A stretch of 64,000 bases of DNA from Carya illinoinensis (lineage: Eukaryota > Streptophyta > Magnoliopsida > Fagales > Juglandaceae). Under the pieces are notes generated by a model, which saw only the letters and a list, made by a program, of their open reading frames with translations, had not been told where the DNA came from and ran no database searches. This document shows positions 54,643-64,000 of the stretch, one piece after another; position 1 is the first letter of the stretch; each line of letters begins with the position of its first letter. The DNA lies in contig NC_056756.1 in the NCBI RefSeq assembly GCF_018687715.1, forward strand, positions 2,356,001 through 2,420,000. Reading direction: 5' to 3'. Both the position numbers and the translations under genes were made by a program.

Positions 54643-57148
54643 TCATTTTGTATCATCCTGTACAGCATCAATAGAGACGACATTGAAATTCTTGTACTGC
54701 TTTTGGTTGAGTCGATCAAGGTCTACTAAAAGTTCAATCCTCCACTCTTTTTGTGAAACTTGTGCCACAAGATTTTTTATATATGACAAATGTTCCTGCA
54801 AAGAGAATTTTTAATTATAATTGCACAATTAATAAAAATTTAAATACCTTATATGCTGAAAATTTATGTATTCTAAATTAACACAAATTTTTGAATGCAA
54901 TATTTTTAATTAAATTACTGTGCATGTTATAAATAAAAATAAAATTGAAGTAATAAAGAAGTATATAAAAATCAATTTCAACAATTTTTGTTATAATTTA
55001 CTTTTAAAAGTTTTTTAATATAAACCTCAATGTATTTATAGATAATGTATTAAATATATTAAAAATTTTGAGATAGACTTTTCTACTCGCAACAATAAAG
55101 CAAATGGAAAATAAGAAGGCGTACATCTCCAGTATGATTCATAAACTCAACTGCTGAACAACCGAATGCTTCTTCTACAACTTCACCAAACATAACAGCA
55201 GATAATCTTCCTGTACTATCGTCGAGTTCAACATATGCTCGGCAGCTATAAATTTGTTGGAAATATCATTTTAGGTTAGAATCAATAAAAACTATACATT
55301 AAATCTATTACATAAATTATCAAACAAAAGATTTGAAAGATACATACCATGGTTGGGAAATACTTTGGTGTTTGCAATGGTAACAAATGAATGTATCATT
55401 ATCATATCCAATTCCTTTATTACAGCCAATACATGACATGTAAAAAAATATCTGGCGCAAATCAACCACAATTATTTTCGCCTTTATCCAAAATTTTTTT
55501 TTCTGCATCACATTAGAGACAATTTTTTAGAAGAATTGATTGTATAAATATTTAAATCTGTTACTAAGAATAGGATTTTATTGCCATGGGTTGCAAATTT
55601 TTGATAAATTTAGCAACATCACAATTCTTGATTATTTTCTGAATGTCGACAGAAGATAGAAATGCAGATGGGTATGTCAAGCTTTTTGCAATAATACTCT
55701 TGAGTAATAAATTATTAATTGCCGTCCTTAAAATTCATAAAAACAAATACAACATAAGAAATAAAAATATGAAAATTTCAATATTCAAATTGTATGAAAC
55801 AAATAATAACTTATTTGTAATGATTACCACTCTTGCAATGAAGTTGCCTCAGGAATAACATGATTGATCATAAATTTACTTTTCGGACGTGATAGAAGAG
55901 ATAATCCTTTATTAGAAATAGGCATCATAATTAATGCAAGCATATACAATGTAAAAAAAAAAATATAAGATTGTTAATTACTAAAAATACCATTATAAGA
56001 ACGAACTCTTATTTTTGTTCCAAGTATAATTGGTTTCGTCTAAATTATTTTCGAAATTTTTTTGCATTCATCTTGCACGAATCGACCCCACATAGTTAAA
56101 CATATGGGATTTAAGCTACAAAATTGGAATTAAAAAAATAAAAGAATTAGCAGAATATACAAGAAATAAAAATTGAAACATAATTAAAAAAGAGTGAACT
56201 ATTCAAAAAATATTTTTACCCTTGATCGATAACATATATCTCTTGAATAGTTGTTGGTTCATGCGCTAAAGTTATCTCTCTACATGGCTTGATTTGGATT
56301 GCAACAACTAAAATGTCTGACAAATAAGATTTAAATTTTTAGTATATTGATAATTAAATATTCTAAAATAAAGAGTGAATTACCTATTTCTGCAATTGAA
56401 TTCTTGTAAGCATCTAATTCATTGAATGGAATGAGTTGGTACTTTGGTGGCTCCAATTGTCCTTCATCCTTTGGAACTTCATCAATTATCGTTTTAGCAT
56501 TCAAGATCCATTGATATTCATGTGTTTCAATTCTATACTTTGCATCCAATGGCTTCATATATCATTACTGATGTAATATGACTGAAAAATATGCAAAGTA
56601 TCTTGTTGCGAGTTAATATCTTTATCAAATATCGTAGCTTGCAGTTGATTTTCCTGTATAATATAAAAAATTGTAACAAATAATTTACAAAAAATAGATT
56701 GTAATAAATAATTGAGTATAATGATTTTCTTTACTTTTAAATTATTTTGAGTTATGTGTAAAATTTTTGTTTTTAAATATGTTACAGGAAGATAACTAAA
56801 TTAATAGAACATCATCGACATTTATATAAGGAAACCAAAGATTTAAAAAGTCAAACATCAAAAGACCCAACAAATTAGTAGTAAAAAAATAAAAAATAAA
56901 AACAAAACTTAATAGATAGAATGCAAAAATAACAAAATCATTTAGCAGTTTTTAATCCACTAAAAAAAATATAAGACAATAGATATAAATAAATACTATA
57001 CCTCTCGATCAATCAATGTTAGGCTTTGGTACTTCACTGGTGAGCATTGGCCTGTTCGTTTGGGTGACTTTTCTGCCACAATCATTTTGATTTTCCAGTC
57101 TCTTGTACTTGGAGTGATATCTTCTATCGATGTATAAACCGTTTGCAT
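54643..57148 (-). pseudogene. Helitron RPA-like single-strand DNA-binding protein (multi-exon, with one stop)
   Basis: Plant Helitrons carry a homologue of the large subunit of replication protein A. Exon 1 (57148-57002) reads TSIEDITPSTRDWKIKMIVA and YQSLTLIDRE, the usual N-terminal OB fold. Exon 2 (about 56655-56380) reads LHIFQSYYISNDI, then a TGA, then YQWILNAKTIIDEVPKDEGQ. Later exons give PTTIQEIYVIDQG, LTMWGRFVQDECKKIS, a zinc ribbon SCIGCNKGIGYDNDTFICYH then C (four cysteines, RPA C-terminal type, about 55370-55445), CRAYVELDDSTGRLSAVMFG, and the last exon ending DRLNQKQYKNFNVVSID to TGA 54643-54645. Exon borders are approximate. The stop in exon 2 makes it doubtful as a working gene. 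Confidence 0.78.
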
Positions 57149-57378
57149 CTTTAAAGCTGTTCACATACAAAGATATTAAATGTGTAAGTATAATAAACAC
57201 AATACTAAATTAAAAAAAAAATTGCAAAGAAAATTTAAGAGTATAATAAATTAAAAAACACAATACAAAATATACAGAAAAGAAAATTCTATTAAGTGCA
57301 CAATGTTGTAAATTCTATTAAACTGAAATTATACAATTGAATCATTACCCATTTAACATTAATCTAAAGATGCTAATC

Positions 57379-60300
57379 TTAATAATTCCGTATAGACAAT
57401 ATTTTTTGTGCAGTTTTTTTTTCTGATCGTTCAGTTGACACTGGCCGTATTAAAATCTTTACTGTAGATGCAGTCTTTGCCCTTGAGAAAGCCACATATA
57501 ATTGACCATGTGAGAAAACAGGTTGAGGTAAATATATTCCAATAAAATCCAATGTTTGCCCTTGTGACTTATTTATAGTCATTGCAAAACTTAATCTGAT
57601 AGGGAACTGAGTTCGTTTGAATGGGAAGCCACTATTTTCATCAACATTTGATAAGAATGGGATCCTCGGAATAAAAACCATTTTTCCGCTGTGGTGCCCA
57701 ACTGCAATTTTTGCATCAATGATATTTCAATCCAAAGCCCGACAAATTAGACATGTTCCGTTGCATAGTCCTTCTGAAAGATTAATGTTTCTAAGCAGCA
57801 TGATAGGACAGTTTATCTTCAGTAACAATTCATGAGGAGGAAGACCATTTGAGGTTAGAGTATTTAAAAAATCTTCTATAATTGACTGTTCAGATGTATC
57901 TATTGCTTTATCAAAGCTATAATATCGCTTAAATTCATCAGGGAATCTATGAATTAGTAATGCATTTATTTCATCAACATAACTGTTCTCTGGTGTTAAT
58001 ATGACCCGATTCATCATAACTAAAATATTTATTGAATATTCATGAATATCATGGAAAACAGCATCTATTAAATGATCCAAAGAAGTACAGTCATTTTTGT
58101 ACGGAACAAGCATGCCATCAAGAATTTTTATAGTTTCATCAACTGTGATTGGTGGCATTCCGTTGCCCAATTCTAACACATATTCTAAAAAGACTGGATC
58201 CAATCTTGCTCGCATATTTTCAGTCAAATGAAACTTGATTAATGTAGGCCACAAGTAAGAAGAAACTAAACTGGCTTCAACATGTTCTTGTCTTGTTCCT
58301 TTACGAACCACAGGTAAAACCAGGCGAAAATCTTCATAAAAAACGACAACTTTTCTACCGAATGTTAACTCTGAATCATTAATGTATCGTAGCATTTTAT
58401 CTAATGCTTCAATATGTTGTTTTTTTAACATAGGGGCCTCATCCCATATAATTAACCTTGCCACACGTAGTAACTTTGCGATGGCACTTTGTTTATTGAC
58501 ACAACACATACAATGTTCATCAGTATCCAGTGGAATCTTAAAGCGCGAGTGTGTTGTTCGACCTCCAGGAAGGATTGATGCAGCAACACCAGATGAAACA
58601 GTTGCAACTGCGACTAATTTTCTTGATCTTACTGCGGCAAGAAGTGCCTTGTACAGGAATGTCTTCCCCGTCCCAGCAGGGCCATCAACAAAGAATGTAG
58701 CAGCTTTATTAGAAAAAACCTTTCCCAAAACTGAATTATAGACATGTCGTTGTTTACTATTAAGGGCTTCTGATGCAACAATATCTTCTTCTGAAATTTC
58801 AACAGCCAATTCATCATCGATTTTCCTAAATTTGAGTTGGTCTTCACCAAAACAAATGTCATCATCAAGAAGATAGAACGAATTAATGTCTTTCCCCATT
58901 GATTCAAGTGTAAAAGAGATTGAGCGCAAAACTTGCATTCTTACATTCAATATAGAATCTTCAGTCAACCTAAAATCAACTGACATATCTTGCTCAAAAC
59001 GTTTCCAAAGCTCTCTCAGATTGGTTGGATTACATTAAACCAAAATAGTTGCAAATAGTCGTCTCAAACTGGACGGCATTTGATATAGAGATGCTTCATG
59101 TAAACAATCTTCTAAGCTACTGTCTCTTTGTAGCAAACCATGCATAGTTGCTGCCTCACGAAATGTTGGAGCCACGATACCATCAACTGTCCTAAGATTT
59201 TCAAATGACAAAGGTCCTCTTATATGATTTATCCATATCCGCAGATAATACCTCTCACCTTCAAATGAATTTGCTGTAACAATTCAACTTATAACAGTTT
59301 TTTTTTTTTTTTTTTTTTTTCCGACGAGTCCACTCTTTGTATTGTTGGCTCCAAACATAAAATTTTGGAAATTCTTTATACAACAATATCCTGGCATTTT
59401 CATCCACTCGGTTTAATGCAAAGAATTCTGTTAACATTGATTTTCCAGATCGATCAGAGTTGAGAACATTGATTAAGTCTTCATTTACTCGAAAAGTTAT
59501 TTGGTGTTGATCCTCAATATGTAAATGTAAGTTATATACTGATGGGTACATTTCATTAACAATGAAGCCGTATATTCTCCACATAGCTTCAGGTGGAGCA
59601 ATCCATCGGGTCGATTGGAATTGTTGGATTTCATCAATTTGTTGATTGGTTTGTTTGAAAACCAAATTGAAAGCAACACGATCATACCCTTTGTAAATGT
59701 ACTTATAAAGATATTTGACTACTTTTATCGTAGAACAAATATCGACATTAATGTGACAGTCAAATGTTGCAAGCAAATATAGATTATATGGAATGACCCA
59801 ACGGTTATCTAAATTATGGTCTCTCAGTTTGACAGTTATTCCATTGTCAGAACGCTTATATATTGGGAAGCAATCATTTCCAACTGTCGTACCTGATGCA
59901 AAACTTTTTGGATATTGGCTCTTGCAACAACCATTTTTTTTCATGCAAACATTTGTTGGATTCAACACTCCACATGATCCATGCATCATATGCTTGATAA
60001 CAGCATTATGCAAGTGCAAATTTGTATTTTTATCAGGTATTTTTGCTGATACAATCTCATCAAAAGATTCAGGCACATAGAGTTTCCAATCTCTCTATAA
60101 TATAATTAAAAAATGCGCATGTGGAAGCCCTTTTTTTTGTGATCAATAACATAAACATATGCCGAGACTTTTCTAAATATATGCTGCTTGAATAATCGAT
60201 CCTTTAATTCTTCTAATTTTGCACGAAAGACCCGAGCAACCAAATCAGGCCGATTTTGACTCTCCTCATGCAGGCGTAATTCATTTGAAATTTCTTGCCA

Positions 60301-62470
60301 GTTTGGATTGCACGTCATTGTTAAAAAAATGTCTAATTTACCATAACGCTGAATAAAGCCATTGCTTCCATATATCTTTTTCGCATATCTCTTGGACTCC
60401 CAATAAATGATGAAGGCAGAATAATCCGTTTTCCAACATTAGAAGCATCAGTTTCCCCAAGTGTAATGGTATCAACAATACCTTGATATAACTCAGATCG
60501 AATATATTGTTGTTTGCTACGGAAATAATCTAATCTTGACGTCTTGATATTTACATACATATCGACAACAAATTGTTGCAACAGGCAACCAGACAATAAC
60601 AAAATTGATCTGGCATTTTCTCTAATTTGTAATTTGTAGCAATAATATTCACGACACGAAACAATTGAATCCTTCCTTTTTCTATTTAATGCTGCAAAAG
60701 TTGTAGGAGAATGAAATATTACAAAATTGGATGTCTATAAACTAAGTACAAAATGAGAATATTAAGATTACACTATAACCTCGTTGTTTTCTTCTAAGTA
60801 ATTCTTCTGCAGACATTGATCGGTGAGGATCTATTGATCGGGTTGTTTCGTTACTTGTTAATGTGCTTCCTCTATTGACCCTTTGAATGCCTTAGTGCCA
60901 ACCAGTATCGCCAAGAGGAAATAACAATGGATACTGAAGTGGATCATAGCAGCCAAAATAATATTGAACTATATGACTTCCACCAGAATGACTAAAGACA
61001 CAAATGTCTCGTCCTCTTAGCTGATCTGCATCTTCATTTTCAACCCATATTGCTGCAACTTCTGAAGATGTTGGGGCATTGAATACACGTTAATCTAGAC
61101 CAACATCTGATCTTGTATGGATTACTTGATTTTTCAAATTTGACAAATCACCAAGAGATCGGAAGAACATAGAATATGGATTGATGTGAAGAATATCAAT
61201 GAGTTAAGCTATAATTGATGGATTCATTCTGTCTGAATCAGAAATGTAATTTTCTAATTCATGCTCCGTATCATAGAAATACAGTTGAAGATAAGAAGGA
61301 CGACCATTTAAAGGAATTAAATCATTGATATAGTGATGGATTTGTCCTTGAGTTTGAAAGGTATAAATTCTTCTATTCCGTCTGGAAAGATCTTTATCGA
61401 ATTTAACTCCAAAAGATGTAAACGTGAACTTGTTATTATAAGTCCAAACATAGGTCTTAAAATGCACAGATTCATCTGTGTTAGAGGTGAAAAGATCATA
61501 AAGCTGATCAGGGACAGCATTTGTGGCCAAAGAAGTTGTCCCATCAGCACAACAAAATCCGTTTGTTTCATGATAGAATCGCTTTGCTTTACAATGTCTA
61601 CAACAAGGCACATACGGCAAAGAATATGCTTCAAATGGCACGATTTGTAATAATTGCCTAAGTCCAGCTGAGCGGCGATGTCCCTCACCCATTGAGTTCA
61701 AAAGTGAATATAAGACAATAGGTATAAACTCATCAATTGTTCTTTGAATGATTTGACCAAGGACACTACTGGAACAGTGGCAAGAGTTGACAATGGAATC
61801 AGAAGAATGAATAATATAATTATACTTGTTTCTTACACCTACAAGGTGGCGGTATACTTGTTTCAAAACTTGACTGTTCTCGAACAACACATGGAGCCTA
61901 TTTGAATAGAATGTTCTCAAATTTCAATGAAAAAGAATAGAAGGATGTTTGAATACGAAAGATGACAAAATAATTTCAGGAAAACTTGTTGAATAAAAAA
62001 CTGATTAGAGACGGTTGTTTCATCTATGCATGTATTTCCTGATTTACATGTCAGAAAATCCATAGAATCACTCAGACAATTAGAACGATCTGTCACATTG
62101 TTTAATGATGAAGTTGCCTTTGAATCAACCACACAGACATTTACACCAGGAGGAACACATACTTCATGAGATGAAATCAATTCACCGATGTCAACATCAG
62201 CATGGAAAATCCGTTGTCTCTTTGACACCTTTTGTAGAACAGTAAAGTCTTAAATGATGTTTATATGTTGGACATCATCATTTGAACGTTCATCAATTGA
62301 TGTAGTCAGTTGATTACCATCAAATGAAGTTGAATCTTTTAATTGGGGGGAATTGCTGCTAGATGCCTTTTTTTTAGCATATCTTTCTCTCTGTTTTCTA
62401 CGGAATTCTTCTTTTTCTCTTCTGGTAAATCTTTATACGGGGTATTCTCCGCTTGTTGTTTTCTATGATC
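57379..62470 (-). pseudogene. Helitron Rep-helicase (HUH Rep plus Pif1-like helicase), broken
   Basis: The N-terminal region has a basic start (about 62450-62340), a cysteine/histidine segment (PCCRHCKAKRFYHETNGFCC, about 61560-61610) and FTFTSFGVKFDKDLSRRNRR, NGRPSYLQLYFYDTEHELEN. Next are CLLQQFVVDMYVNIKTSRLD and RIILPSSFIGSPRDM (60600-60340), MTCNPNWQEI, and the Rep HUH motif PHAHF near 60118, out of frame because of an A8 run. KYLYKYIYKGYDR (about 59700) is the Rep tyrosine motif. An A-run of about 22 lies at 59300-59321. The helicase (58986-57727 and 57681-57379) has GPAGTGKT, LIIWDEAPM, FHLTENMRA and FAMTINKSQGQTLD. Stops also occur near 61093, 60893 and 59035. Not functional as it stands. 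Confidence 0.87.
57727..58986 (-). pseudogene. Pif1-like helicase domain of the Helitron protein (open segment)
   Basis: This is a 419-codon open segment of the Rep-helicase. Walker A is GPAGTGKT (about residue 103) and Walker B is IIWDEAPM. The motif that normally reads GGDFRQxLPV is YEDFRLVLPV here, so the glycine and the glutamine are changed. The segment ends at TAG 57727-57729 in CRALD, and the last helicase motifs follow in another frame from 57681. The changes suggest loss of activity before or along with the frame breaks. Confidence 0.85.
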
Positions 62471-64000
62471 TTCAAAAAATAGTCTCCAAACTTAACTTTT
62501 ACAAAATTAATATTACTATTTCAAAATAAATGCTACATAACTTATTAACACAATCTTACCACTTCTCATTATGTTAACGAAACAAATAATTCTTCCAAAA
62601 GTTGAGTACTGTTCCACACAACCAAAACTAAATGAATAAATAACAATTGCTTAATGCGAAATTCATACTTCCATGATGCATTTTAAATGCTATAAACAAT
62701 TTCGTTGATTCATATGTTGAAAAATACATACAACCAAATTATTTATACTTTAAATCAATAAGGAAATGAAGATAAGAAAATAACACATGGAATAAAAAAA
62801 TACCATAAAAATGGAACTTATAAAAAGGATAGATCAATATCACATATCAAAATTCTCGAATAAAATATTTCTCAAAATTAATTTGTCATTTAAAGCAAAT
62901 ACCCACAAAAAAGTTATAAGTAGGGACCAGCAAAAAGAAATATAATATATATATATAAAGGCACTTACAGGTTTTGAAATGAACAATAGAGAGCCTTTTA
63001 TACATTTAGATCTCTTGATAAGGACAATTCCTGTTTAGACACAAAAGACGTTGTAAGTTTTAATTGTATTATATATATATATACACAGGCAGATTATGTA
63101 TAGACAGATTTTTCTTACCATGAAGAAAGAAATAAAACTAAACAAATACGTACCTTCTGAAACAAAATCTGAATCAGCTATACGAGACTAAGTTAGAAGT
63201 GAACACAAATGAGCGACCGTTTTAAGGTGCCCGTTATCCTCAATCATCCAAATGTCCTATCAAAACCACTGCTGCAACCAAATCTTTCTATAGATTCATG
63301 ATAACTTATAATCTATTACTATATACCTTTAGTCATATTTGTATGATGTCTAGCCAATTATTTGACACCATTATTTTCATTACAGAAGACAAAATTTAGT
63401 GGAAGATGGCAATATACATACAGTGTTTTTATTATTAATATTGTTATAATTGATTGAGATAAAGAAGTTTTATATAAAGCCTCTTTATTTAAATCTATGA
63501 CATAGATTGGAATGGATCAAGAAGATTGAACTCAATCAGACAGAGAAGATATCACACAGATCTCGAGCACAGGCATATCAATAATGCAAAAGTGGAAGTC
63601 TCGGAAGATTTTAGAGGAAAGGCGTGGGAACTGTAGAGGGTGACATCGAGATGTATACTGGTTTGTGTCTGTCTAGCTCACTCTAGATAGACAGTCATGT
63701 AACAACAAATAAGCCAGTCCTGGCAGTTTGACTTCGAGGTCTCCACTTGCAGGTAAAGAAAACTTATTTTTTTTATTGGTGAAGAAGGAGGATGGGAAAT
63801 GGACACATCAAAGGCTGGAACCAAGTCACATGCAAGAACATGAATAGAATAATGATAAGGGGGAATGATAAAGGCAGCATCAAAAATTAAAATAGAAGCA
63901 TCAAATATGTATTTTATATATAGATATACATCTATATAATATAAATTAACTTGGTTGTTGACATTAGACATCAACTTCTTGAAATAAATTATTGAACTAA
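62471..64000. other. Non-coding end of the window; may hold the Helitron 5' end
   Basis: I see no gene. The sequence is AT-rich with (TA)n runs near 62944-62957 and 63070-63082. One possible Helitron 5' terminus on the minus strand (A then TCTATATATAAAATAC, starting at 63924) has the right form but occurs in TA-rich DNA where chance matches are common. Confidence 0.5.

Larger units (their letters stand above)
53713..62470 (-). mobile_element. Large autonomous-type Helitron, decayed, minus orientation
   Basis: The 3' end is on the minus strand at 53713: hairpin AAATGTCC, loop CTT, GGACGTTT, then TGATTCTACTAG followed by T in a TA-rich target. Going away from that end come a multi-exon RPA-like gene (54643-57148) and a Rep-helicase (about 57379-62460), both on the minus strand, the gene pair of plant Helitrons. 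The 5' end lies somewhere beyond 62470; a candidate TCTATATATAAAATAC on the minus strand starts at 63924 but is unproven. The Rep-helicase has several stops and shifts. The 3' end is very like those of H1, H2 and the gene-capturing Helitron. Confidence 0.82.

Noticed and set aside
63924..63924. Firm 5' end of the large Helitron
   Set aside because: The TC-TATATATAAAA form fits, but the site lies in TA-rich DNA and shares nothing further with the 5' ends of H1 or the other Helitron; kept only as a candidate.

Overview
The window is nuclear DNA of a seed plant, most likely a woody eudicot; the species cannot be fixed from the sequence. Pointers are PR-1 and B3-domain genes, GT-AG introns, AT-rich intergenic DNA, and a full set of plant transposon classes: Ty1/copia, L1 LINE with an RNase H domain, CACTA/En-Spm, hAT, and Helitrons with an RPA-like gene. 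The only intact-looking host genes are two identical copies of a secreted pathogenesis-related protein 1 (minus strand, 5619-6146 and 23410-23937). A B3-domain gene contributes just its last exon, twice (1-47 and 14862-14963).

The layout is a direct tandem duplication. Unit A (from before base 1 to 14492) and unit B (14493 to 44565) carry the same series: B3 last exon, a Helitron site, PR-1, a decayed copia-type gag fragment, then a second copia element whose 5' LTR holds a hAT insertion. Shared parts look about 99.5-99.9% identical by eye. Unit A stops abruptly inside the copia element; in unit B that element continues to 47390. The units differ by large insertions. At the same TA-rich site unit A has two head-to-tail 0.96-kb Helitrons (1642-3567), while unit B has a 4.8-kb Helitron (16548-21365) carrying pieces of an AUX1/LAX auxin importer, a bHLH factor and a WEE1 kinase. 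Unit B alone also has a 12,272-bp CACTA element (26109-38380) with 3-bp target duplications; unit A preserves the empty site (8315-8317).

The CACTA element is the richest part. It has 32-bp terminal inverted repeats, an apparently intact TNP2-type transposase gene and a Transposase_24-type gene on the minus strand, and a broken third gene on the plus strand. About fifty copies of a CpG-rich near-palindrome (ACGT-NNCGNN-ACGT) sit in five arrays: two subterminal, two in the divergent intergenic region, and one in the first intron of the plus-strand gene.

After unit B come the rest of the copia element (many stops, RT active site YVDN), a 5'-truncated L1 LINE (47391-53307) that begins inside the copia 3' LTR, and a large decayed autonomous-type Helitron read on the minus strand (3' end at 53713, RPA-like gene 54643-57148, Rep-helicase about 57379-62460). 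The two small Helitrons in unit A keep a remnant of this element's last RPA exon and share its 3' hairpin, which ties the far ends of the window together. The duplication could be a real tandem event or two haplotypes placed end to end by an assembler; the sequence alone cannot decide.
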